The notes beneath the pieces were generated by a model. The model did not search any database, had not been told where the DNA came from, and saw only the letters and a program-made list of their open reading frames with translations. DNA of 53,590 nt from Streptomyces triticirhizae (GTDB lineage: Bacteria; Actinomycetota; Actinomycetes; Streptomycetales; Streptomycetaceae), in contig NZ_RFFJ01000014.1 in the NCBI RefSeq assembly GCF_003696235.1, forward strand, positions 1 to 53,590, in the 5' to 3' direction. The first letter of the stretch is position 1. Each line of letters starts with the position of its first letter. The translations under genes were made by a program, and so were the position numbers. Positions 1 to 7,071 of this stretch are shown here, one piece after another.

Positions 1-629
1 ACCGGCCGCCGGGCGGCGTCGAGCCGGCCGGCGGCGGCGCGCACCGCCTCGGGCGGGGCGGCGGGGCGCCGGCCGGGGACGAGCGCCGGCCTCTCGGGGG
101 CGTTGACCTGCGGGGGGAGCGGGACGGTCTCCTCCAGCACGTCCTCGGGGATGATCAGCGCCGCCGGCCCGGGCCGGCCCTCGGTGGCGGCGGCGACGGC
201 GCGGGCGACGAGGGCGGGGATGTCGGCCGGCCGCTCCACGGTCTGCCGCCACTTGGTGCAGGCGGCGAAGAGCTGGTCCTGGTCGACCTCGCTGATCGGC
301 GAGGTGCCCCGGCTGCGGCGGTTGTTGTCGGTGGTGACGGCGAGCAGCGGGACGCTGGCGGCGAGGGCCTCGGCCATGCCGCTGGCCAGGTAGACGGCGC
401 CGGCGCCGCTGGACGCCTCGCAGACGCCGAGCCTGCGGGTGGTGCGGGTGTAGGCGTCGGCCATGAACCCGGCGTGCCGCTCGTCGCGGGCGAGCACGTG
501 TCGGATGATGTCGGCCCGCTCCCGCAGCACGTCGTAGAGGGCGATGCTGGTGTCGCCGGGGAAGCCGAAGACGGTGTCCACGCCGTGTCGGACCAGCGCC
601 TCGACGAGCAGTCGCGCTCCGGCGGTCAT
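1..629 (-). CDS. Thiamine-diphosphate-dependent enzyme, N-terminal part (acetolactate synthase-like), cut by window edge
   Basis: Reading from the ATG at 629 gives at least 209 residues with no stop before the window edge, so the middle and C-terminal domains are not visible. The visible part is a TPP_enzyme_N (PYR) domain. It has FGFPGDTSIALYDVL near residues 21-35, the catalytic-type glutamate (E50) in ARDERHAGFMADAY, and the SSGAGAVYLASGMAEA stretch typical of this fold. Enzymes of this family decarboxylate 2-oxoacids or carboligate them (acetolactate synthase, phosphonopyruvate or sulfopyruvate decarboxylase); the visible part does not decide which. The start overlaps the stop of the upstream methyltransferase gene by ATGA, so the two are probably translated together. 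The pairing suggests a biosynthetic role rather than housekeeping branched-chain synthesis, but that is inference. Confidence 0.85.
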   Translation of the reverse strand, partial: MTAGARLLVEALVRHGVDTVFGFPGDTSIALYDVLRERADIIRHVLARDERHAGFMADAYTRTTRRLGVCEASSGAGAVYLASGMAEALAASVPLLAVTTDNNRRSRGTSPISEVDQDQLFAACTKWRQTVERPADIPALVARAVAAATEGRPGPAALIIPEDVLEETVPLPPQVNAPERPALVPGRRPAAPPEAVRAAAGRLDAARRP

Positions 630-1393
630 GCGGCGACCCCCCGGGGTCCCGGCAGCGTCGGGCGGCCGGCGGCGTGCGCGGTGACCACGGCCCTGACGCG
701 TTCGCCCGAGATGGGGCGCCGGTAGCGGTACTCCTCGGTCTCGGCGGAGCCGAAGCCGGCGCGGAGCGCCTCGTCGCGCAGGTGGTCGGCGGAGAGCCAG
801 TGGAAGCCGTGGACGCCGGGCGCCGGTTGGGCGGGGGAGTCGTCCCTCGGCGCGTCGTTGGAGGCGACGAGGACGCCGTGCGGGGTGAGCCAGGACCGGA
901 CGCGGCGCAGCACGGGGACCAACCCGTGGGCGGGGTCGAGGAGATGGCCGAGCACGCCGTCGAGGTAGATCACCGACCAGGGCTCGGCCGGCTCCCAGCG
1001 GTGGATGTCGCCGCGCTCGGCGTCGAGGCCCTTGGACCGGGCGATGGCCACCGCCTCGGGCAGGGCGTCGACGGCCAGCACCCGGTGGCCGCGCAGCGCC
1101 ACCTCGGCCTCGACGGCGGCGTTGCCGCAGCCGAGGCTGAGCAGCCCGCCGCCGGTGTCACCGAGCGCCCGATGAAGCTTTTCGGTCATCCACTGTCGAT
1201 AGGCGGCACTGTAGGTGGAGGGAGTGACCGAATCTCCGCGACTTCCGCCGGATTCCCAGATGTCGAAGAGATGGCGGCCGCCCTCGACCTCGGCCCGGTA
1301 GAAACGGATCAGATCCTCGTGGTTCCTCGCCTCACGGTCCGCCTCGCGGACCCTCTCACGATTCGCCTCGCCGTCCGCGCCCCTGTGGGTCAT
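626..1393 (-). CDS. Class I SAM-dependent methyltransferase
   Basis: The 255-residue protein has a class I methyltransferase core. Motif I is LLSLGCGNA (residues 84-92), the acidic residue after beta-2 is in LAVDALPEA (D109), and a motif-IV-like VIYLDGVLGHLLDP (about 141-154) follows. The first 80 residues are charged and helical and carry an FDIWESGG segment that may cap the substrate pocket. The start is supported by AAGGGGGAG a few bases upstream of the ATG. It is translationally coupled (ATGA) to the ThDP enzyme gene downstream. The methyl acceptor cannot be told from the sequence; a small molecule made together with the ThDP enzyme is the simplest guess. Confidence 0.85.
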   Translation of the reverse strand: MTHRGADGEANRERVREADREARNHEDLIRFYRAEVEGGRHLFDIWESGGSRGDSVTPSTYSAAYRQWMTEKLHRALGDTGGGLLSLGCGNAAVEAEVALRGHRVLAVDALPEAVAIARSKGLDAERGDIHRWEPAEPWSVIYLDGVLGHLLDPAHGLVPVLRRVRSWLTPHGVLVASNDAPRDDSPAQPAPGVHGFHWLSADHLRDEALRAGFGSAETEEYRYRRPISGERVRAVVTAHAAGRPTLPGPRGVAA

Positions 1394-1780
1394 CGCTCCC
1401 CCTTGAAACCCCGTTCACCAGCCCGAACCTCCCCTGGGTTTCGAGCCTTCGCCAGGATGCGGGCGGCGCGGAATGGGCGTCAAGGAATGGCCAAAGCTCC
1501 GCGCTCCGCGCGGAATGCAATTGATCGAAGCTGACCGCGACGCTTTCTTCTTCTCGGGAGAACGGCCGATCAATCGACCGCCGTCGCAAGGAATTCGACC
1601 GGCCGCAGGGAAAGAACGGAGCCGCGCGGTGATCTGAATCACACCTCGCCGTCGGCGCGGGACGTCAACAGCCGCCAGCCGCACGGAAAGAGCGCCCCCG
1701 AGGCGCCGCCACGGCCCCGACCGCGGACCACGTTCAGTTTCGACAACAACCGAACACGGGAGTGCGGACGCAAGAAGGAA
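1394..1780. other. Intergenic leader/promoter region of the methyltransferase gene
   Basis: About 390 bases with noticeably lower GC than the flanking genes and no frame with convincing coding character. It must contain the promoter of the minus-strand methyltransferase/ThDP enzyme pair. I see no clear -35/-10 pair or operator. A short minus-strand frame (1589 to 1356) begins with TTG and overlaps the methyltransferase start; I do not consider it a gene. Confidence 0.5.
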
Positions 1781-1826
1781 GGGGCCCGTGGGGCGGGAGG
1801 AACACACCTCCCGCCCCACGGGCCCC
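1781..1826 (-). terminator. Intrinsic terminator of the DUF3068 gene
   Basis: A perfect 20-bp inverted repeat (arms 1781-1800 and 1807-1826) encloses the 6-base loop AACACA. On the minus strand it is followed by TTCCTTCTTG, a T-rich tail. It lies 17 bases past the stop of the gene ending at 1843, the expected place for a factor-independent terminator. Confidence 0.9.
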
Positions 1827-1842
1827 GAAGTGGCGCCGGGCC

Positions 1843-2886
1843 TCAGGCGGTCGCCGGCGGCGGGTCGGCGGCGGCCGGACCGCCGTCCTCCCCGTCGCGG
1901 CCCCGGCCGCGCAGCTCGCGCCAGACGGCGAGGATCACCAGCACGGCCGCCACGGCGGCGAGCCCGAGCGGGATGGCCATCCGCACCAGCCAGAGCATCT
2001 GGGAGTTGGAGTCCGCGTCGTCGGCCCGTTCCTTGGCGCCCTCCGGCGTGCCCTCCACGGAGAGGGTGCTGACCGGAGCCAGGTCGATCGGGCCGTCCGG
2101 GCCCGGGATCTGGGCGACGACGTTCTGTTCCAGGGAGCCGTTGAGCACCGCGCCGGTCTCGGAGTCGATCCAGGCGACCCGCGCCGTGCTGGCCGCGTAG
2201 GACAGCGGCACCTCCTCGGGGAGCTGCCCCAGCATCGCCGGGTCCGGCTGCTGCTCGGGGGGCAGCCCCTGGGCTATGCCGGCGAGCACGTCCCTGGGCA
2301 GCGCCGCCGGGAAGCGCTCCACCATGGCCGGGTCGGCCAACTCGCCGGCGGTCTCGATCACATAGACGTAGGCGGTGCGGCCCTCGACGTCCTCCGTGCG
2401 GTCGTAGACGGCCGGCGCCTCGGTGGCCGTGGTCGGGTCCCAGAAGGTGTAGTCCTTCTCCTCCGGGTCCAGCGGCCAGGAGATCACCAGGCCCTGGTGC
2501 TCCTCGGCCTCCGAACCCTCCGGCGGGTCGACGTTGACCAGGTCCACGCGGTCGACGGCCCAGCGGTGGCTGGTGGTGGACAGCTCGGTGCCGTCCTGGC
2601 CGGTCACCGTGACGTCGTCGGTGACGACGGCGGTCGACCCGTCGGTCTCCACGACCTTGACGTGGCGGTCGAGGGTGATCGGAACGTCGCTGAGGAAGGC
2701 GTTGGCCAGGTCCCCGGTCTCCAGGGCCGCCGCGTTGAGCAGCGTGGCCGTTCCCGTGTACTCGAACGTGGTGTCCGTGTCCCCAGGCAGCTGGTGGACG
2801 GACGGGTAGACCACAAGGCGGGTCACGACCGAGGCGGCCACCAGCACGGCGGCCGATCCGGACAGGACCCAGGTGCTTCTGCGCAT
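1843..2886 (-). CDS. DUF3068 / PorA-family membrane-anchored protein
   Basis: The 347-residue protein has one N-terminal membrane segment (about residues 6-26), a large extracytoplasmic beta-rich domain, a C-terminal membrane segment (about 302-322) and a short Gly/Asp/Pro-rich cytoplasmic tail. The layout and motifs such as SHRWAVDRVDLVNVDPP and YTFWDPTT match the actinobacterial DUF3068 family, which some databases call porin PorA family. Function is unknown; the domain is probably exposed at the cell surface. The gene stands alone between intergenic regions, with its own terminator downstream. The start at 2886 places the membrane anchor at the extreme N-terminus. Confidence 0.85.
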   Translation of the reverse strand: MRRSTWVLSGSAAVLVAASVVTRLVVYPSVHQLPGDTDTTFEYTGTATLLNAAALETGDLANAFLSDVPITLDRHVKVVETDGSTAVVTDDVTVTGQDGTELSTTSHRWAVDRVDLVNVDPPEGSEAEEHQGLVISWPLDPEEKDYTFWDPTTATEAPAVYDRTEDVEGRTAYVYVIETAGELADPAMVERFPAALPRDVLAGIAQGLPPEQQPDPAMLGQLPEEVPLSYAASTARVAWIDSETGAVLNGSLEQNVVAQIPGPDGPIDLAPVSTLSVEGTPEGAKERADDADSNSQMLWLVRMAIPLGLAAVAAVLVILAVWRELRGRGRDGEDGGPAAADPPPATA

Positions 2887-2990
2887 GGCATCTCCCGGTT
2901 ACGCGCACACGACATTGTGCGACGGCTGGGTCAACCTATGGTCGGCACCCGTGCGGGTCAATAAACTTCCCACAACAGGTGAACGACTGT

Positions 2991-3809
2991 TCACCCCAGC
3001 TCATGGGCCCGGCCCCACCCCGGGTGGAGGGGCACGGCGGCCGCCATGGCCTCGTTGCCGGCGTCGTTGGGGTGCGGATGGTCGCCGCTGTCGAAGCGCG
3101 GGGCGAGGCGGTCGGGCTGGTCGGGGTCGCGGAGCGCGGCGTCGAAGTCGATGACGGAGTCGAAGGCACCCGAGGTGCGGACCCAGGCGTTGACCTCCTG
3201 GCGCGTTCGCTCGTTCTCGGGTGTGTCGAAGTCCGGGGCGTCGCGGAAGGGCGTGATGGTCGCGCCGTGCACCCGCACGCCCCGCTCGTGCGCCCGCGCG
3301 ATCAGCTGACGGTAGCCGGCGACGAGGTCGGCGGAGGTGACGCGTTCCGACTCGGGGGCCACGGTGCCCGGGTGCCCCATGTCGTTGACGCCGAGGTGCA
3401 GGATCACATCGCTGACGCCGGGGTGGGCCAGCACGTCGCGGTCGAAGCGGCGGAGTCCGCTCTCGCCGAAGTAGGCCGCGAACCCCTCCGCCTCGGAGCC
3501 GGCGGGCGGGTTGGGGTCGTGCAGCAGCCGGTTACCGCTGGTGCCCTTGTTGAGGACGCCGACCGTCCGGCGCCCGGGGGCCTCGGCGAGGCGGTCGTTG
3601 AGGAAGTCGGTCCACCGGTGGTGGGCGTTGACCGTGGTGCCGGTCCGGTGAGCCTCTGGTGACGGTCGGGGGAACGGCCGGGCAGCGGGGAGGGTGACGG
3701 CACGCTGGGCTCCTGTGAGGGTTCGAGGGCGGCGTTCGAACGGGCCGGCGCTGGCCGGACGGGGCGGGGTGAACCCAGGCAGCGCCACCGGGTCGGTCAA
3801 GGCGGCCAA
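2991..3809 (-). pseudogene. Truncated SGNH/GDSL hydrolase remnant lacking the catalytic serine block
   Basis: From about 3644 down to 2991 the frame encodes a good C-terminal half of a GDSL-type esterase/lipase. It has the GxND block (HLGVNDMGHPGT) and the final DxxH block (SGDHPHPNDAGNEA). Related actinobacterial enzymes carry the nucleophile block GDSITDG immediately before the segment TTVNAHHRW. Here the preceding residues are an unrelated proline/arginine-rich stretch (RPFPRPSPEAHR), and neither other minus-strand frame supplies GDS. The open frame reaches a TTG at 3809, but 3645-3809 does not look like protein. I read it as a 5'-deleted, inactive gene. A bulged inverted repeat at 3804-3836 lies at the upstream boundary. 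Confidence 0.7.
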
Positions 3810-4000
3810 CGCGCCCCGCCGTCAGGGGCGTTGGCCCCGCGTGCCGGGTCGCCACGCTGACCTGCGGCGCGGCTGGGCGCCCCGCGTGCGGCGGCGGCGC
3901 GGCCGTCGGGGCGGGCGCCCGTTCTGGCCGACGGTCGTCTGACCGCGCCCCGGAGAGGGAAGGCCGGCCGGTCGGGGTGTTCCGGAACGGCCGGGGCGCG

Positions 4001-4051
4001 TTGACGCTGCTCGGCGGCCCGTGCCAGCATCGCCCCCCAGAGAGCGCTCTC
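4001..4051 (+). promoter_or_regulatory. Predicted promoter with CebR-like LacI-family operator for the GH128 gene
   Basis: TTGACG (4001-4006) and CAGCAT (4025-4030) form a plausible -35/-10 pair with an 18-base spacer. Just after the expected start point lies the perfect 12-base palindrome GAGAGCGCTCTC (4040-4051). The published CebR operator of Streptomyces is TGGGAGCGCTCCCA, so this keeps the GAGCGCTC core. A second palindrome, GTTCCGGAAC (3979-3988), lies upstream of the -35. An operator over the start point would repress the glucanase gene 72 bases downstream until sugar is present; the regulator would be encoded elsewhere. Confidence 0.55.
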
Positions 4052-4122
4052 CGGTCAACGCGCCGCCCCCACCGGCGAGTTGCCCCGCTCCCCCACGCCC
4101 CCGTTCCGCAAAGGCCCCAGCG

Positions 4123-4965
4123 ATGCCCCTCGTTCCCCGCGTGTTGACCGGTCTGATCGCCTTTCTGTTGGGCATCGGCACCCCGAGCCTGGCGGGCGTC
4201 GAGCCCGGCGGGGCCGCCGGCGCCGCGCCCGTCGCCGCCGAGCGCAAGGGCGCCAACGTGACGCCGGTGGACGGGATTTCGGAGGCGCTCGCCGACGTCG
4301 GTGCCTCCTGGTACTACACCTGGACCTCGCATCACGACGGGATCGCGACGCCCGACGGCGTGGAGTTCGTGCCGATGATCTGGGGCGCGGACGCGGTCAA
4401 CGACGAGGCCCTGGCGGAGGCGGCCCGGGAGGGCGAGCAGCTGCTGGGCTTCAACGAGCCTGACCTCGGGGAGCAGGCGAACATGTCGGTCGAGCAGGCC
4501 CTGGACCTCTGGCCGCGCCTGGAGGCCACCGGGCTGCGGCTGGGCGCGCCGGCGGTGGCCTACGGGGGCGACACCCCGGGCGGCTGGCTGGACCGCTTCA
4601 TGGCGGGGGCCGAGGAACGGGGCCTGCGCGTGGACTTCATCCCGCTGCACTGGTACGGAGCGGACTTCGGGCCGGACGCGGTGGAGCATCTGCGGGGCTA
4701 TCTCCAGGCGGTGGCTGACCGTTACGGCAAGCCGGTGTGGCTGACGGAGTACGCGCTGATCGACTTCTCCGGGCCCAGCCCGCGCTACCCGAGCGAGCAG
4801 GAGCAGGTGGACTTCGTGCGGAACTCCACGGCGATGTTGGAGGAGTTGCCGTTCGTGGAGCGCTACGCCTGGTTCACGCTGTCCACGGGCACCCATCGCA
4901 CCGGGCTCTACGACGGGGCGACGCCCAACGCCAGCGGGCGCGCCTACCGGGAGGCCGGCTCGTAG
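4123..4965 (+). CDS. Secreted GH128-type glycosyl hydrolase (predicted endo-beta-1,3-glucanase)
   Basis: The 280-residue protein begins with a Sec-type signal (MPLVPRVLTGLIAFLLGIG). A single (beta/alpha)8 glycosyl hydrolase catalytic core domain of the Asl1/GH128 type follows. Family motifs are SWYYTWTS (62-69), GFNEPDLG with the predicted acid/base E112, LHWYG (175-179) and WLTEYALIDF with the predicted nucleophile E209. GH128 members cut beta-1,3-glucan such as fungal wall glucan or laminarin. I chose ATG 4123 because AAAGG lies 8 bases upstream and the signal peptide starts there; the frame stays open further upstream, but that part is proline-rich and unlikely. A LacI-type operator precedes it. 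It converges on the next gene with only about 20 bases between the stops. Confidence 0.88.
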   Translation: MPLVPRVLTGLIAFLLGIGTPSLAGVEPGGAAGAAPVAAERKGANVTPVDGISEALADVGASWYYTWTSHHDGIATPDGVEFVPMIWGADAVNDEALAEAAREGEQLLGFNEPDLGEQANMSVEQALDLWPRLEATGLRLGAPAVAYGGDTPGGWLDRFMAGAEERGLRVDFIPLHWYGADFGPDAVEHLRGYLQAVADRYGKPVWLTEYALIDFSGPSPRYPSEQEQVDFVRNSTAMLEELPFVERYAWFTLSTGTHRTGLYDGATPNASGRAYREAGS

Positions 4966-4986
4966 GCCCGCGCCGGCTCGACCCGC

Positions 4987-5709
4987 TCAACCGCGCCAGT
5001 AGCCGAGGGCGTGCAGCCGGCGCCTGGGGAGGCCGACCTCCTTGCGCAGGAAGGTGGCCAGCGTCCTGGTGGTGGTGGCGTCGCAGGTGACCCAGGCGTA
5101 GACCCGCTCGGGGTCGTCGACCAGCTCCGGCAGCTCGGCCCGCACCTGGCGGACCAACCGGCCGCCGCCGTCGGCCCGTTCGACCAGGCGCAGCTCGTGT
5201 CGGTCCGGGTCGTGGCGGAACGGCAGGACGCGGTCGCTCAGGTGCGGGGTCTCGAACCAGAGGGTGGCCGGGGTGGCGGGGTGGGCGGCGAGCAGGGAGA
5301 CGATCGCGGGCAGCGCGGCGGGGTCGCCGACGACCAGCAGCCGGGAGGGCGCGGGCTCGGGCGGCTCGAAGCCGGTGCCCTGGAGGGTGGCCTCGATGGT
5401 GTCGCCGGGCCTGGCGGCGCGGGCCCAGTCGCTGGCGGTGCCGGGGTGGAGGGTGAACTCCAGGCTGAACTCGCCGGCCTCGGCGTCGGGTTCGACCAGG
5501 GTGAAGGCGCGCTGGTGCGGCTTGCCGTCCCGGTCGAACCAGAGCCGCACCCACATCGTCGGGTGCGGCGGGACGGCGGTCAGCAGCCCGCCGTCGGTGA
5601 CCCGGACCCGGCGGTAGCGTTCGGTGATCTGCTCCACGTCGGTGACGGTGAACGTGAAGTCCTTGCCCCGGAACAGCCTGAGGACCGCGCCCTCCCAGCC
5701 GTGTGCCAT
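4987..5709 (-). CDS. Siderophore-interacting protein (FAD-dependent ferric-siderophore reductase)
   Basis: The 240-residue cytoplasmic protein has an N-terminal FAD-binding_9 domain (about 1-115, with HQRAFTLVEPD) and a C-terminal SIP domain (about 120-240) ending in the typical RRRLHALGYWRG. Proteins of this family reduce Fe(III) in imported ferric siderophores to release iron. The ATG at 5709 is chosen because AAGGGG lies 7 bases upstream; an in-frame upstream extension of 26 residues is Arg/Gly-rich and not conserved-looking. The iron box at 5804-5822 lies about 95 bases upstream and implies repression by a DtxR/DmdR-type regulator when iron is sufficient. Confidence 0.93.
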   Translation of the reverse strand: MAHGWEGAVLRLFRGKDFTFTVTDVEQITERYRRVRVTDGGLLTAVPPHPTMWVRLWFDRDGKPHQRAFTLVEPDAEAGEFSLEFTLHPGTASDWARAARPGDTIEATLQGTGFEPPEPAPSRLLVVGDPAALPAIVSLLAAHPATPATLWFETPHLSDRVLPFRHDPDRHELRLVERADGGGRLVRQVRAELPELVDDPERVYAWVTCDATTTRTLATFLRKEVGLPRRRLHALGYWRG

Positions 5710-5803
5710 CGTCTGCGCCCCTTGTCCGCTTCGTCCGGGCCCGGCCCGGAGCCCAACCCGGCGCGTTCGCGCGCGGGTTCCCCGCACACCGCGCGGGGGT
5801 GAG

Positions 5804-5822
5804 TTAGGTTAGCCTAGGCTAA
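5804..5822 (-). promoter_or_regulatory. Iron box (DtxR/DmdR1/IdeR operator)
   Basis: TTAGGTTAGCCTAGGCTAA is a 19-bp palindromic site that closely matches the actinobacterial iron-box consensus TTAGGTTAGGCTAACCTAA. It lies upstream of the siderophore-interacting protein gene and downstream of the DUF4037 gene, so it most likely controls the former. Confidence 0.92.
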
Positions 5823-5873
5823 GTTCTCTGGGCTCGCCCGGTGGCGGGGTAACGGACCGGCATCGGCCGGGGC

Positions 5874-6983
5874 TCAGGGCTGGTCGTCGGCCAGCGCCCG
5901 GACGGTGGCGGCCAGGGCGTGCGGCTGGTGGATCAGGTCGGTGTTGTCGGCCCACTGGTCCACGCCGCCGGTCAGCGGCAGGGCCACCAGCGTCGGGTCG
6001 GTGAGGGTGCCGGCCAGGGCCTCGGCGAAGCGCTCGGCGTGCAACACCCGGAACGGGCGGCCGTGGTAGTTCCGCAGCGTGGGGTCCACCGGGGGCGCGA
6101 GGTCCGCCGCGTTCTGGAGCCTGGCGACCCGTTCCATCGCCGCGCCCAACGCCCGTTCCCGCTCGGGATGGTCAAAGGCGGCGATCGCGCGGCGCAGCAG
6201 GGGCGACAGCTCCCCGGCGACGGGGAGTTGGGCGAAGGCGCTGCCCAGCCACTTGCTGTAGGGAGCGTAGCGGCGGGCGAGCAGCAGGCACAGCCGCATC
6301 AGGTCGCGGGCCAACCGGGCGGCGACCACGGCCGAGCCCAGCGCGTCACCCACCTCGGCGCAGCGGCCGACGAACGCCTCCTCCTGGGAGATCCGCTGCC
6401 ACTGGCAGGCCAGCAGATAGCGCCAGACCTCGTCCGGGTACCAGGCCAGCCGCCGGCGGGCGGCGGTCAGCGCGCCCGGGCCGTCGTGGTGGACGGCCCC
6501 GCCGGTCGCCTCGGCGAGGCGCTGCTGGGGCACGGCCAGCCAGTCGAGCGGGGTGAGCGGGTCGGCGGCGCCGGCGGGGCCCAACTGGCGGACCAGCCAG
6601 CCGTCCACGGTGTCCACGGCGACCCGGTGGTCGACCGGACCCTCGGTCGGGGTCATCAGGCCGACGGGGTCCGAGCCGGCCCGCACGAAGTGGGTGGGCC
6701 AGCCCCGGATCTCCTTGGGTAGCCGCTCGGCGAGGAACGGGCCGATGCGCGGGCCGAGTTCGGCGGCGTCCTCGGGGGCGAGGAAGAGGTCGAGGCGCGG
6801 GCCCCACTCGTGGTCGGCGGAGCGGGCGGTGTCGAAGCCCAGCACCTCGGAGCCGGCGCCGACGCGGGCGGCGGCGTGCGGCAGCCCGGGGCGGATCTCC
6901 TCCAGCAGGGGCAGGACGGCCTCCCGGTAGAGGATCTCGGAGAGTTGGAGGCCGGGGACGAAGGCGGCCGGGGGTGTGCTCAT
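5874..6983 (-). CDS. DUF4037 domain protein (nucleotidyltransferase-like)
   Basis: The 369-residue cytoplasmic protein matches actinobacterial DUF4037 proteins. Residues 44-68 (GSEVLGFD, then RLDLFL) look like the Gly-Ser and spaced aspartates of the polymerase-beta nucleotidyltransferase fold. The C-terminal half is helical (EVWRYLLACQWQRISQEEAFVGR and following) and resembles a substrate-binding helical domain. The substrate is unknown; aminoglycoside-type nucleotidyltransferases share the architecture, but resistance is not implied. The gene stands alone. The start lies just before the PGLQLSE N-terminus usual for the family. Confidence 0.8.
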   Translation of the reverse strand: MSTPPAAFVPGLQLSEILYREAVLPLLEEIRPGLPHAAARVGAGSEVLGFDTARSADHEWGPRLDLFLAPEDAAELGPRIGPFLAERLPKEIRGWPTHFVRAGSDPVGLMTPTEGPVDHRVAVDTVDGWLVRQLGPAGAADPLTPLDWLAVPQQRLAEATGGAVHHDGPGALTAARRRLAWYPDEVWRYLLACQWQRISQEEAFVGRCAEVGDALGSAVVAARLARDLMRLCLLLARRYAPYSKWLGSAFAQLPVAGELSPLLRRAIAAFDHPERERALGAAMERVARLQNAADLAPPVDPTLRNYHGRPFRVLHAERFAEALAGTLTDPTLVALPLTGGVDQWADNTDLIHQPHALAATVRALADDQP

Positions 6984-7007
6984 GGGGCCACTGTGGCCCG
7001 AGGGGCC

Positions 7008-7049
7008 GGGCGCGGGCCAGCGCGTTTCTCCGCGCGCCGGCCCGCGCCC
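7008..7049 (-). terminator. Terminator of the purple acid phosphatase gene
   Basis: Arms GGGCGCGGGCC (7008-7018) and GGCCCGCGCCC (7039-7049) pair perfectly. An inner GCGCG/CGCGC stem (7020-7024 / 7031-7035) closes a TTTCTC loop. It lies 22 bases past the stop codon at 7072. There is no strong T tail, as is common in Streptomyces terminators. Confidence 0.7.
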
Positions 7050-7071
7050 GTCCGCTCTGGTCCGGCCCGGC

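Noticed and set aside
1356..1589. Short minus-strand frame upstream of the methyltransferase gene
   Set aside because: It starts with TTG, lacks a ribosome binding site and overlaps the methyltransferase start; no family is recognisable.
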